NCBI GenBank assembly: GCA_051294375.1
Contig: CM119266.1
Location: 13,205,700-13,269,699 of the forward strand
Direction of reading: 5' to 3'
Source of the DNA: Paraspadella gotoi
Taxonomy: Eukaryota; Chaetognatha
Length of the DNA stretch: 64,000 nt
Shown: positions 32,997 through 45,138 of the stretch, piece by piece
Layout of the letters: the number at the start of each line of letters is the position of its first letter
Position numbering within the stretch: position 1 is the first letter of the stretch
Made by a program: the position numbers and the translations under genes
Notes under the pieces: model-generated
The model's input: only the letters and a program-made list of their open reading frames with translations
Databases searched by the model: none
Told to the model about the DNA's origin: nothing

Positions 32997-34020
32997 ATTT
33001 TTTTTAAGGATTGGAAGGAGGGGGGTGGACCAGTGGAGGGGGGGCGGTGGTTAAAAATGGGGTTAAAAAGGGTTCAACACTGCTTTCCTTCTTCCTTCTT
33101 TTTTCTTTCTTTCTCTTTTTTAAAGAGTTGTTTTTGTTGGAGTCTTAATTTGGTTTCACAATGGTTTATTTCTTTTCGGTTGTCGGCGTGCATGTTGGAC
33201 TCTTAGCCGCTATGTCGTATTTTAGTCTTAGCCTAATTAACATTCATTATTTTCTAGTTACAGTCCTCTCACAATCTCCTATTGAAAACCTCTCGAAATC
33301 ATTTAAAACCAATTAAATACGGAGCAAAATTTTGCTTATTGTATAGCCTAAAATCTATAGTGAGCCACCCTTCATTTCCTTATTCGTTTCCCTTTATCCT
33401 TCTCCTCCTCTTCCTCCGCCTCACCTTCCGAAAATCCCCATTCTATTCCCAACTAATCTCCCTCTACCAGCGGCCCTCCCGTCCAACGCCTCGTCGACGT
33501 CCGACAAAACGTAAAACAACAACGACGACGACCACAACAATCATCGTACATCGGGATGAACAACATCACGACGACAGATTCTGTCAAAACAACGAGCGAC
33601 GGCCGATTCCGTGATCGACGCACCNNNNNNNNNNNNNNNNNNNNNNNNNNNNNNNNNNNNNNNNNNNNNNNNNNNNNNNNNNNNNNNNNNNNNNNNNNNN
33701 NNNNNNNNNNNNNNNNNNNNNNNNNNNNNNNNNNNNNNNNNNNNNNNNNNNNNNNNNNNNNNNNNNNNNNNNNNNNNNNNNNNNNNNNNNNNNNNNNNNN
33801 NNNNNNNNTCTCTCTCTCTCTCTCTCTCTCTCTCATTCCTTTCCAATCGAGGTGAGTCAGGAATGAGCCGAACCCATCTTCATTCTCCATCGACGAGGTT
33901 CGCCTGTTTGGCCAAGGATCCTCCGAAGCCTCGGGATTTCTATCTCCGCGGGCAGCCACCGCTCCAGCGGCGCGGACGGGGGAGTTGGAAGGATTTAAGG
34001 GGAGGGTGAGGGAGAGCGAG
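32997..34020 (+). repeat. Left arm of a ~2.9 kb palindrome
   Basis: Pairs with 34790-35908 in inverted order. Landmarks: AAGGATTGGAAGGAGGGGGG (opposite 35880-35900), GTCGGCGTGCATGTTGGACT (35685-35705), CGTCCGACAAAACGTAAAAC (35340-35360), GATTCCGTGATCGACGCACC (35230-35250) and TTTGGCCAAGGATCCTCCGA (34890-34910). Contains a 184-N gap at 33625-33808. Confidence 0.88.
33625..33808. other. Assembly gap (184 N)
   Basis: Sized gap inside the left palindrome arm, abutting a (CT)n run. Protein frames crossing it are meaningless. Confidence 0.95.
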
Positions 34021-34048
34021 AAANNNNNNNNNNNNNNNNNNNNNNNNN

Positions 34049-34789
34049 CGAGCAAGAAGTAAAGCATGAATTTCTAATTCTTTTCCCCGGTTCTACTGTT
34101 CCCGAAATAAGCAATTCTCGTTTCTGAGTGAAGAGAGAGAGGAGGAGAAGAGACGAGAGCAGAGAGCATGAGAAGAGAGAAGAACAGAAAACGCCGAGAG
34201 AAAGTGTGAAAGGAAGACCCCGCGAATAAGTTGAGACAAAGTTCACAGACTCAATTGACAGAAATACACGAAAACTGGAATCCCACGGCCAGGCAGAGTC
34301 CGAAGCGTGGGGCGATGGTCAGTAGAAACAAGAAACACTCGACAATTTTCTTCTTTCAAAACCTTCCCGCGACATACAACGGTCGTACGAAATCGAGACG
34401 AGCCTTGGATATTTACCTCTATCTATCTTTTCTCTCTCTCCTCTCTCATCTCCTCTCTCTCTCTCTCTCATCACCTCCTCTCTCTCTCGTTCTCGAAGCT
34501 CTCCGTCTCCTCTCTCTCTTCTCTCCTCTCTCTCTCACCATTTCTCTCTCTCTCTTCTCCTCTCTCTCCTCTCTCCTCCTCTCTCCTCTCTCTCTTCTCT
34601 CTCTCTCTCTCTCTCTCTCTCCACACTCTTTCTCGCACTTTCTTCTTCTTTTTGTTTTTTCTTCAAAGTTACAACTTGTCTCTTCTTCCAATTTTTTTCT
34701 TTCTTTCTTCTTTCTTTCTCTTTCCTTTCTTTCTTTCTTCTTCTTTCTTTCTTCTTTCTTTCTTTCTTCTTGTCTTTTCTTTCTTTCTC
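34049..34789. other. Palindrome spacer
   Basis: About 740 bases between the arms, not itself inverted. It contains GA-rich sequence at 34130-34170, a short unique part (34200-34420), then CT-rich and (CTTT)n sequence to 34789. No gene is supported. Confidence 0.6.
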
Positions 34790-35908
34790 CGCTCACTCCT
34801 CACCCTCCCTTAATCCTTTCCAACTCCCCGGTTCGCGCCGCCTGAGAGCCGTGGCCTGCCCGCGCGGAGTAGAAAATTCTCCCGAGGCTTCGGAGCGATC
34901 CTTGGCCAAACAGGAACGCGAACCTCGTCGATGGATATATGAGATTCGTAGGTTCGGCTCATATCCTGACTTCACCTCGATTCGTGAACAGCGCAGCTCA
35001 TAGAGAGTGAAGGATCGAGGCAGAAGAGATTGAGATGAGAGACGAGCGACGAGTGAGAGAGAGAATGTACGGACGAACTCGCATACAGAGATCCAGAGAG
35101 AAGAGAGAGAGATGGAGAGAGAAGAGAGACGATGAGAGAGAGAGAGAGAAAGAGAGAGATATGAATTTTGCGTAAAAAGATCTGGTCGATCTCAAAACTC
35201 GACTTGAAGAGGTTGTTCGGCCGCAAAAGGTGCGTCGATCACGGAATGCGCCTGTCGCTCGTTGTTTTTGACAGATCTGTCCGTCGTGATGCTTGTTCAT
35301 CCCTCGATGTACGATGTATTGTTGTGGTCGTCTCGTTGGTGTTTTACGTTTTGTCGGACGTCGACGATGGCGTTGGACGGGGAGGGCCGCTGGCATTAGG
35401 GAGAGATTAGGGATTAGAATAGGGTGGTTTTCGGAAGTGAGGCGGAGTAAGGAGGCCAGACATGAGAAGGATAATAGGGAAACGAATAAAGGAAATGCTA
35501 AGGAGTGGCTCACTATAGATTTTTAGGCATACAATACAGCAAAATTTTGCTCCGATATTAATTGTATCTTAAATTGATTTTCGAGAGCGTTGTGTTCGCA
35601 ATAGGATATTGTGAGAGGACTGTAACTTAGAAAATATATGATAGTTTAATTACGATAGGCCTAAGGACTAAAATACACATACGGCTAAGAGTCCAAACAT
35701 GCACGCCGATCAAACGCAAAAGAAAATAAAACCCATGTGAAAACCAAATTAAGATCCAACAAAAAACAACTCTTCAAAAACAGAGAAAGAAAGAAAAAGA
35801 AGGAAGATAGGAAAGCAGGTGTGTTGACACCTCTTTTAACCCCATTTCTTAACCACCGCCCCCCTCCACTGTCCACCCCCCCTCCTTCCAATCCTTAAAA
35901 AAAATTAG
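34790..35908 (-). repeat. Right arm of the ~2.9 kb palindrome
   Basis: Inverted copy of 32997-34020. Divergence is mainly indels. It includes a copy of the sequence missing in the 184-N gap of the left arm (35010-35225). Confidence 0.88.
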
Positions 35909-36017
35909 TTCTTCCACGTGAAACATGCGACGCGGAGCCCCTACTCTTGACGTGGTGGTGTTCACGGCCAAGAACAAAAAAACGGCGGCGGCAAGGGGGG
36001 CGGCATGAGAGGAGGGC

Positions 36018-36562
36018 ACTATGAAGCCATACCGTAAGTGGGACAGCAAAAATTTCATACAGCCTTCGCTACCACCTGTAACCACTACACTATGAATAGC
36101 CATAGTAAGGGGACAGCAGGAAAAATTTCATACAGCCTCGCCTACCCCACTTGTAACCACCTACACTCTCTGAAGGCCATTAGTAGGTGGACAGCAGAAA
36201 ATTCATACAGCCTCGCTACCCACCATGTAAACCACTACACTCTGAAGCCATTAGTAAAGGTACCAGCAAGAAAATTTCATACAGCCTCGCTACCCACCTG
36301 TAACCACTACACTCTGAAGCCATCAGTAAGGGTTGAGACAGCTCCTCTCGGAAAATTTCTACAGCCTTCGCACCCACGTAACCACTACACTCTGAAGCCA
36401 TAGTAAGGTGGACAGCCACGAAAAATTTCATACAGCTCGATACCCACCCTGCTAACCACATACACTATGAAGCCATAGTTAGGTTGTACAGCAAAGAAAA
36501 TTTACATCACTCGCTACCCACCTGTAACCACTACATATGAACCTGTAACGTGGACAGCAGAA
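36018..36562 (+). repeat. ~72-bp minisatellite, about 7.5 units
   Basis: Unit core: GACAGCAG, AAAATTTCATACAGCCTCGC, TACCCACCTGTAACCACTAC, ACTCTGAAGCCATAGTAAGG. The GACAGC step recurs near 36041, 36111, 36190, 36339 and 36411, with variants (CCAGC, ACAGC) near 36256 and 36487 and again GACAGC near 36552. Units differ by small indels and no frame is conserved. There are no spacers, so this is a plain tandem array, not CRISPR. Confidence 0.9.
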
Positions 36563-37190
36563 TTCCGCGCTATATTTTCAACTGCTTAAGCCACCAACCC
36601 ACCCCCCTCCAATAATTTTGTTGTTGATTTTATCTTATTAGCAAAAAGCTTTATCCTTGGAACTTGTTTGATTGAAAAAAGTTAATTGCAGTATACCACT
36701 TCATTTTGCTTTGAATATCTTCAATTTTCTATTAGTGGTTTTTTAATTTAGAATGCCATATCTAATTAAATTTCATCTCTATAATAGTAACAATTTTTTT
36801 TTTATTTTTCATTTCTTAAAAAATATAAACTTAACAATATGGCAACCATTAGAGTATAAATACTCAAAGGTTTTTAAATAATGCAAAATACCACGTCAGA
36901 GAAAATTTTATTTACGAACTTAAAAATTATTAAGAAAGGATAATTACAAAAAAACATTAGACATGAGACTTAGAATAGGCAGGGATTTTTAAATTAACGG
37001 ATTTAACTAAAAAGATTTAATGTAATTTCTCTCGATTCGTTGTTGTTGGTAAGTTTTAGTTACCAACGTTTTTTATTATTCAAAAAACAACGGTCTAAAT
37101 TAAAACAAAAATAAACGGATATGTTTCGTCTCTGATGAGAGCCTTCTTCAGCTGCGACAAAATATTGTTTCTATAAATAGTTTTTCCACA
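36563..37190. other. Intergenic AT-rich DNA
   Basis: No coding or structured element recognised. Confidence 0.6.
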
Positions 37191-37394
37191 GGAATTTGAA
37201 GAAGAGAGACAGAGAGAGAGAAAGAAGAGAGCAGAGGACAGAGATAAAAGGTTTCAACAAAGAATTTATTTCACTAAAATCGTTTACTTATCTCATCCCT
37301 TGAATATTAACACTCTATTATTTCAAATTCATTCATTTCAATTTTTCAAATTTCAACACATGAATTTATTGCCAATTGAAGAGACATGTAATTA

Positions 37395-37640
37395 TTGATG
37401 AAGTGTTACAATGACAGGAACCCGTGCTCAATATAAGCAGGTCCCTGAGCTTCGGATCAGGCTGTAACACCATGTACAGGCGGATTAAGCGGCCCCGATC
37501 CTCTTAACTGCCAGTACGACCACCGGGTGCTAGAACCCGGACCTTTGGGTTGGAGGCGAATGAACTTGCCTACGGCAACCAATGGCCGCTGATGAAGCGG
37601 TTGGAGGTTTTTTAGTCCACTATACAATTTTGTTAGTTAG
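37395..37640 (-). mobile_element. SINE-like GC-rich block (candidate)
   Basis: A GC-rich island in AT-rich DNA. On the minus strand a region reads TTGGTTGCCGTAGGCAAG, ... AGGTCCGGGTTCTAGCACCC. The last part resembles a Pol III B box (GGTTCNANNCC) within a CCGGGT/ACCCGG hairpin. The body continues with GATCGGGGCCGC and GTAACAC. A tRNA-derived SINE head is possible. Only one copy is present in the window, so repetition cannot be shown. Confidence 0.35.
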
Positions 37641-37704
37641 ACATTACAAATAAGTTTGCTTTAATTTTATCATTGTTGTACATTGCTCAAATGTTAATGT
37701 TTAT

Positions 37705-37910
37705 TCTTCTCTCTCTCTCTCCTCCTCTCTCTCTCTCTCTCTGCTCTCTGCAACTTCACCAAATTCATTTCTTTTCACCACTTATTCTATCTAGCCTCAA
37801 CTAAATCTGTCCTTTAAACTGACCACTAATCTCTTCTCAATTCTTTGTTTGGAACTAACCTTCTATCTCTCTCTCTCTCTTTCTCTCTCTCTCCTCTCTC
37901 TCTCTGTACG
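37705..37910 (+). repeat. Two (CT)n tracts
   Basis: CT runs at about 37711-37745 and 37866-37905 separated by unique sequence. Confidence 0.9.
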
Positions 37911-38144
37911 ATCTCTTTTGCTGTTGATCGTTTTTAAAAAAATTTTTGATTATTTTTTCTTTTACACTTTTATTTCGCCATTTATTCCGCGATTTTTTCT
38001 CAATGCCAAAATCCAAATTAACATCCGAGATTTTCGTTGGATTTATACTTTCTTTCTTCTCTCTTTCCAATCTCTCTCTCTCCTCTTTTTCTCTCTCTCT
38101 TTCCACTCATACACGATTTTGCTTGTTTTATTTATGATGATTGA

Positions 38145-38390
38145 TCATTGAGTCAATCGAATGACTATCATCTTATCAATAAATGATTGTCATCACATCA
38201 CATGAATGACTATCATTGCAATCAACCTTTGGTTCATTATCACATCAATCATTTGGTAATCATAAAATCTCGATCTTTGGTTATCAATCGCCATCAATTA
38301 GTTGGCTTATCATTCGCATCAATATTCGGTTATATCACCTCCATCAATCTGTGGTTATCATCGCACCAATATTTGGTTATCATTGAGGGA
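38145..38390 (+). repeat. ~30-bp degenerate minisatellite
   Basis: Repeats of the theme ATCAAT(A/C)TTTGGTTATCATC with 25-32 bp period: CAACCTTTGGTTCATTATCA, CATTTGGTAATCAT, ATCTTTGGTTATCAATCG, ATTCGGTTATATCACC, ATCTGTGGTTATCATCG, ATATTTGGTTATCAT. About eight to nine units. Confidence 0.8.
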
Positions 38391-38429
38391 GGCTCGATCC
38401 TATTCTTTTTAAAGATTTTTTTTTCTTCT

Positions 38430-38559
38430 CCTTTTCTCTTCCTCGCTCTCTCATCTTTTCTCCTCTCTTTCTCTCTTTCTCTCTCTTAATGATTATTTCC
38501 AAATGAGTTTTACCTTCATGCAGAGGCCTTTAAAGTTACGAATCTCTCTCTTCTCTCCG

Positions 38560-38593
<34 letters not shown>

Positions 38594-38820
38594 TTTTTTT
38601 TCTCTCTCCCTTCTCTTTCTCTCTCTTTCATTCCTCTCTCTCTCCTCTCTCCTCGTCTCTGCTCTCTCTCTTTTCTTACTGACATTAGTCGAAAGAACTC
38701 AGCAATCGGGCTGATAGCTTACGCATTCTTATTCTCTCTCCTCGTCTATATCTTTACTCTCTCTCTTTCTTGTTCTCCTCTCTCTTTTTCTCTCTCTCTT
38801 CTTTTTCGTCTCGCCTGATT
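38430..38820 (+). repeat. CT-rich simple-repeat region
   Basis: Interrupted CTCTCT blocks between short unique spacers. Open frames here are artefacts. Confidence 0.85.
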
Positions 38821-39740
38821 CCGCAACCTTTCTTAGTTAATTTATATAGAAAATAAAAATTCGATTTACATGCAAACTAGTCTACTTGCCACAGTCAGAT
38901 TTCTTTCTTAAAACGAAAAACCGCAAAAAACCGCAACAGGGAGGTTATGTCTCAGACACCACCCCAGCTATTGAATGCCTTATATGAAGCTTAAATTTCG
39001 ATGATCCTAAATATCCCGACAACTTAAAGCTGACTCCAAGGAAAATTCTGGGAGGCTCATTTTCATGCTCTAAACACTTTGCCAGCTAATGCCACTGTAT
39101 TGCAAACTTTCATTCTACAAATTAACTTAAGAAATAATATGTCAACAGGAAACCTATAGTCGATAGAGCTGTTCGACTTGACTTATTAAAAATATATAGT
39201 TTTCATAATAAAAATTAGTTTATTTCTGAGCGTATGATTAATGTTGTGGGTAACCAAACAGCAATCCAAAAAAATTCAATTTGCATCGCAAAGACTGCAT
39301 TTGAAAATAATAATTTCCGTACTAATGACAAAAAAACGAAATAACGTTTAATAGAAATGGCAAAGGAGTTTAAAGACACGATATTTGCAAAAAATCAATA
39401 GAAATTTGCTAAAGTGATGACATGGACTTTTCCACGGGTGTGGATTACACTGGGGGGGGAGTACGGGTAGAGACCCCCTTCGGTCGCCCCCCTCCGGCCG
39501 GTTTTCGGGAGCGCCGAAGATAAACGACATTCTCTATATTAACAAATGACTCTTCGCCGTCGTCCACCTTTTTTTTTTTCTTGAAGATGGACGGTCGACT
39601 GAGAATATCGGGCTAAAACCTTTTTTTGTCGGGGGGGGGAGAGAGGGGGGAGAAGAGAGGAGCTCGACGGCGAGAACCCAAAAAATCCCGGATATTAGTC
39701 TACTCGGTTGATTACTTATCATTTGTTATTATTGACGTTT
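38821..39740. other. Intergenic AT-rich DNA
   Basis: No gene supported. A G-run (39448-39460) and a GC-rich patch (39475-39515) stand out but do not code convincingly. Confidence 0.55.
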
Positions 39741-39748
39741 TGGACGAC

Positions 39749-40099
39749 GATTTCGGGGTAGGAATGTTTTTAGTGGTGGAAGTTGGAATGAATGAATGAA
39801 TGAAAAAAAAGAAAGAAAAAAGAGGAAAGAAAGAACAGAGAAGAAAGAAAGAAAGACAAGAGAAAGAAAGAAAAGAAAATTATTCAAGAACGGACGATAA
39901 AATTTCTTTCTTTTTGTTTTTTCATTCCTTTTTTTTGTTTTTTAAATTGAGGTGAAAAGCGCGGACTTAACATTCGACGGGAAGAAAAACATTTGATATC
40001 GCCCGGGAGGAGCGGAGAGGGCAAAATAGATCCCTCCTTTCTCTCTCTCTCTCTCTCTCTCGTCTCTCCTCCTCTCTCTCCTCTCTCTCTCTTCTCTCT

Positions 40100-40136
<37 letters not shown>

Positions 40137-41270
40137 CCATCTGAGAGATCTTATCTCCATGTCGATTAAAACTGATGAATTAATTGACTCCCAAAATCGC
40201 TGCTTAGCTTTTTTGTTTTTTCTGCCAGCTTCGAACGAGAACGAGTCATCAAAACCACAAAAGGGAAACGCTTCTTTTTCCGTCTCATTTGTTTTGTCCT
40301 CTTTAGTTATTTATTTTTTACCCTTATCTATGTTTAATGTTTTTAGTTTTTAGTACTTCAAACCAATGTTAAGCGAATGCGTTAAAACTTTAATATCTTT
40401 TCTTACAGAGACATCGATAAGACTCTGTTTATATATTCTTAAATCAGTTCATCATTTACATTCCTCTTTATGTCTTCTCCTCGTTCCTCCCTCCAAGACT
40501 TCGCGTTTCTTTTCTCATCCACGCTTGATCTATCTTCTCCGTGCGCCCAAAACAAAAACATAGATCCTCCGCAAAACCCGACCATTCATGCATTAGGCAC
40601 CCCCCTTCGCCCACCCGCGCACTTTTTCCATCGCCAGGGCATCTTTTAAACTAGTTTCTAAATACTATTTTTTATTTCATGCTTCTCTTTTCTTCTAAAT
40701 ATGTATACTTTACAGGCGTTGTAAATTTTAAATTAACTTTACTATTTAAATTTCTAACAAGTGGAGAAAACGAAAAACCCTTCGTAGTACTAGATGAACA
40801 TTTATGTAATAAAAAAATTTACTAATAAATTTTTCAATTTACGCAGTAGGCCATATTCTATACCTTCAGTACTCAAACCAATAAATGCTTAAAATTAGCA
40901 AACAGTCTTTTTCGTAAGACATTTGGCATATTTGGATCTCGTCATAAAAAAGTGCATTCAAAGAAATATAACTCTTTTTGCAAAAATTCCTTCCATGCGA
41001 TGCTGTGACGACTGACACATCTAAAGTGTGCCGTCAACACAATTACACAGAAAACCTGGAGTGAACACCAGATCCCCAGCTAATCCTCATTTAAGTCTGA
41101 AATAAGTTTTATATATTAAATAGTTTTTTAATTTTTCTAACCCCACTTAATGCAGAAGAATTTTTAAAAGATCGATATTATATTCTTTTATCAACTTTTG
41201 ACGAGAATTCAAATCTGCAATCAAAATTAACGAAAAGCCCCTATTTTGAAAATTCTCGACTTTTATAAGG
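39749..41270 (+). repeat. Segment A, second direct copy
   Basis: Direct copy of 30514-32290 with the same landmark order. Here it runs without a gap into segment D (41290-41650), which shows the intact A-D order. Confidence 0.8.
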
Positions 41271-41289
41271 ATAAGTACATATTATATAA

Positions 41290-41650
41290 ACTCATAGCCT
41301 ACTGCGACAAATTAAAAAAACATAAAATACTAATTCTATATGTGACTTCGACCTCGGTTGACCCCGTGAATAAATCATTCCTTGTCTTGTGTTTCGCTTA
41401 CTATTTTGTCGCCGAAATCTCTCCAACTCCTTGATCTTCATCTTTGTTCCCTCTCCTTTTTCCCCGAAGGATTTTCTTTTTCCCAGAACATCTCTTTCCC
41501 TCTAATGTTCGCCCTCACCCCTTCATAACGCCCCCAAGCCACCTCACCCCACGGGCCCTCAACCTCCCCCCCATCTGAATCCCCGTTTCCCGCTTCATTT
41601 CTATGCGCTTAACCGCGAACTGAACAGAACGATACAAGACGTCTCTTGTC
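41290..41650 (+). repeat. Segment D, forward copy
   Basis: Inverted match to 30170-30488. Contains CTTCGACCTCGGTTGACCCC and CCTTGTCTTGTGTTTCGC. Confidence 0.85.
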
Positions 41651-41771
41651 AAAAGTTTTTTAACCTCATCTCTCCGTTCTCAGTTTGAGAAAATCCGTCA
41701 GATTTGTTCTCCCTTAATTTTCTCGAGGATCTTTTTTTTCCTTGAAGATTTTCCAGCGATCTACTTGAAGC

Positions 41772-41772
<1 letters not shown>

Positions 41773-41844
<72 letters not shown>
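41773..41844 (+). repeat. (CT)n microsatellite
   Basis: About 35 CT units, nearly perfect. Confidence 0.95.
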
Positions 41845-41846
<2 letters not shown>

Positions 41847-41849
41847 AAG

Positions 41850-42540
41850 CGACGAGATTGCAGAATTGGTTTGAAGAGGCGTTTGACCCAATCCAATCGT
41901 TGATGGGATTTTTCCTTTAGAATGTTGACGGAGATGTTGAAGATGATTCTTCAATGGGATTTGATTAGAAGCGGGAATCGTTTATTCCCAGGGAACGACG
42001 TTGAAAAGTCTCAACTTCGGGAACATTAACTGTGTCAATTAAATAATATTGGTATTACGAAATGTTAACTTTATATTCAAGCATTCTTTTTTCTCTCTCA
42101 ATTCTCCTTTCGTTTCCTAATCCCATCCAAACAAGTCCAAACAAATCGTCTGGCTTAAAGTCTTCATAATAAATACCACTTTTTTCCCCCCATTTTTTTA
42201 AATAATATTTTCATTCCTTCCATCCTACCTTCTGTTCTTCTGTATTTATTGCTTTCTTGCCTGACTTTTCTTTTTATTAATTGAGTTATTCTTTACTTAA
42301 TTGTGGTTGTTTGTATCTTTTCTTCCTTTTATCTTTCTTCCTCATCATTATTAATAGTCTTCATCCACCCAAACCTTATCCCCCCACGACTTTCGCTCCC
42401 CTCACCACGACTCCTTCTCCACCCCACTCCCCTCCACCCCACTACCCGATTCGCCTCACGTTTCCGCTTTTTGTTTCCAGTTTTTTTGGTTTGTTTATTT
42501 TCGGTCGAAACGTCGGCCGACCCACGAATCTGACAAGAGA
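41850..42540. other. Intergenic
   Basis: Unique AT-rich then C/T-rich sequence. No supported gene. Confidence 0.5.
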
Positions 42541-42900
42541 AAACAACAACAACAACAACAACGACAATATCGAAAATCCGAACGCGGGTCGACTCTTTGC
42601 CAAACGCGACATAAGGCGCCGATTTTCTTCTTTTTTGAAGGAAGAATTTCGAGCTGCGATATCCGATCCCAAAGAACGTGACAGAAATCGATCGTCGTCG
42701 CCGTCATCCTTGTCGTTGTCGTCGTAATCGCCGTCGTCCTCATTGTCGTTGTCGTCGTATTCGTCGTTGTCATCCTTGTTGTAATCCTAATCGTCGTCGT
42801 CATCATCGTCGTTGTCGTCGTAATCGTCTTCACTATTGTCATCACCGCTTTGTTAATGTCATCTTAGTTGTAGTTTTCATCGTCGTCGTCAACGAAGCCC
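42541..42900 (+). repeat. Imperfect triplet repeats (CAA)n and (GTC/TCG)n
   Basis: A CAA run at 42543-42562 and a long GTC/GTT/GTA mosaic at 42690-42890. Between them a short frame reads NIENPNAGRLFAKRDIRRRF and SSFLKEEFRAAISDPKERD, which may be a genuine exon fragment (about 42565-42690). It is too short to assign. Confidence 0.5.
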
Positions 42901-43302
42901 TGCCTTATTCATCATTGTCATGAGCTTTCTACATCCAGGCGTCCACCTTTCAGCTTTTCTATCGTCACGAATGAAATGTTTCAAGAAAAATTATTATGCC
43001 AAGTCATTTGACGTAATATTCAAAATGAGCAAACAAAGGATTCAAGTTAACAAACGGTAAAAAATGAACCTACAAACGCAAATAATGAATCGTCGGGTAT
43101 AATAATAACGACGACGACGACGACGACGACGACGACCAAGAAGGAAGGGACGAATTGTCGCCGAATTCATTCCGTCCCATTTGACAAATTCCTTTTGATC
43201 CGGTTTCCTATTTTTTTTGTCAGTCAAAGACAAACGAAGTCGATGTCTGACAAAACAAAAAAAAGACAAATGACAAATTTCGGTTTTTGACGCAAAAAAA
43301 AA

Positions 43303-43327
43303 NNNNNNNNNNNNNNNNNNNNNNNNN
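43303..43327. other. Assembly gap (25 N)
   Basis: Fixed-size gap between an A-run and a C-run, probably a homopolymer-related break. Confidence 0.95.
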
Positions 43328-43329
43328 TC

Positions 43330-44110
43330 CAACCCGCCCCCCCACCCCCGCCCCCCCATTTCTTCCCCGCGATTTTTGTCGGAATGGAATAAGAAAGATC
43401 GACCACAAAGATTCTTTTTTTTTTGGCGTCCAAAAAACCGGTATAATTTGTCATTTGTCTTTTTTTTTGTATATCTCTTCTGGTTGAAAGAGAGAAAGAG
43501 AAAAGGTTTTTATTGTTGCGGATGGGGTTAGGCCTTGGGGTGAGAGCGCGGATAAACCTCAATATGATTCTTGGGTTCTTCTATACGCGAAAAATGTAAC
43601 GACGCTTTATTGAGATCAACGTTGCCAAATGGGACTCTGCCAAAAAAATAGGGTGACTATCCAGATTCGAAAAAAAAAACTTTTTGTGTCCCGTATTTTC
43701 TATTTTTTCCTGCTCTGATTGTTTACGTATTCCGTTTCCGCTTGCGTAATGTAAATTCGCATCGATTCACTATTCACGATTTAAGATTCGCATTCCTTTT
43801 TCGGGTTAAAATTGTCATTTTAAAGAAGAAAGTCGCGGTTAGATCGCTAAATCACTCGCATACACGAAAATAGATTCGTTTTTTTTTCTCTTTTCATTTT
43901 ATAAATTTATTCCTTTTTATTTCATTGTCCGCCGAGACGCGAGAACGCACACAATAAAAAACTAAATTAAAAAAAGGTTAAAAGAAATATTTCTTTTCGG
44001 ATGTATGAAATTTGAACAGACATTTTATTTTTGGAGGCGGATTGTGGGAGTTTGAGTAAACAACTCTGTTAAAATTTAAAAAGTTTTGACGAGATCGAGA
44101 GGGAAACTTT
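43330..44110. other. Intergenic
   Basis: No gene, RNA or clear repeat recognised. Confidence 0.5.
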
Positions 44111-44118
44111 ACCAATTG

Positions 44119-44119
<1 letters not shown>

Positions 44120-44178
<59 letters not shown>
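44120..44178 (+). repeat. (CT)n microsatellite
   Basis: About 29 perfect CT units. Confidence 0.95.
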
Positions 44179-44182
<4 letters not shown>

Positions 44183-44579
44183 CCCTTCAATTTGCCGACC
44201 GTCAGTCGCAAATTGGTTTTTTAATTGAGTCAACATTTTTTCGATCGAAATGTCCACAATCGAGCAACTTTCCAGATGTTCCCTCCATTGTCCCAGTTTT
44301 TTCTTTGTTTTTCTTTCTCATTTTTTTCATGCTTTGCTTTTCGCTTTTCTTTTTAAACTATCAGTACCAAACGCCGCCTTTTTTAAAACGGTGAATGAAT
44401 AAAAGAAACCAAAACGAATGTATAAAACAAAGGAATAACATTTAATTTCACCGTCTTTCCTTTGATATTATTTTGCGGTTCTGCTTGTGTCTTTGACTCC
44501 ACGATCTAAAATATTGCTGTACCAAATTCCTTTAGTTTAATAATAGAGACACAACAAGGTTTCCCCCGCCCGTGGTTCT

Positions 44580-44602
44580 CACACACACGCACACACACAC
44601 TA
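44580..44602 (+). repeat. (CA)n microsatellite
   Basis: Short CA run with one G interruption. Downstream, to about 44800, the DNA is GC-richer and holds TTTCCCGCCA (E2F-like) at about 44659. A promoter is possible but no gene start is visible. Confidence 0.6.
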
Positions 44603-45138
44603 AAACAAGCCCACACCAAATAAAGTCCCCGGGTTCATTTGTTTACGACCATCTAGGATTTTCCCGCCATTTTTTATTTCCCCGAAATTGCGGCACCATT
44701 TTTCAAAGTTTCCTTCGAAGCGCCATCCTTCAAAAACGCGGGCGAAGTTTCGCGGTGACGGTGGGGGGGTGGCCGCTCCGTTATAGGGTACGCCGCTGTG
44801 AAGATGGAGAGAGTGGAATGAAGTGAAACTATGTTGTATTAACGGTTACTATCATTTTTAAAAGCCAAAGTATGTTTCACGTACATATGACAATACACAT
44901 ATTAGATATTTCATATTTCATTGTCATCCATAAAAAGAATGAGGTTTTATTGTACTACATAATTAGAAACAATGTCTTGATTACTTAAATTCAATATTTA
45001 TTATTTTTCCGTTGTCATTTTACTTTTAATCTTTTAATACAATGTCTACTTTTAATCAATATATTTTTCCAGGGCGCCCTGTTTATTCTTAAATTCATAA
45101 ATAGGGAGTTAGTTATTAGGTTTAAAGATTAGATTAGT

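Noticed and set aside
33453-34067. ORFs across the 184-N gap
   Set aside because: They bridge unknown sequence and simple repeats inside a palindrome arm.
36018-36562. CRISPR-like array
   Set aside because: The repeat is continuous with no unique spacers, in an animal genome, so it is a minisatellite.
42495-42923. Thr/Arg-rich ORFs on both strands
   Set aside because: Products of the GTC/GTT triplet mosaic.
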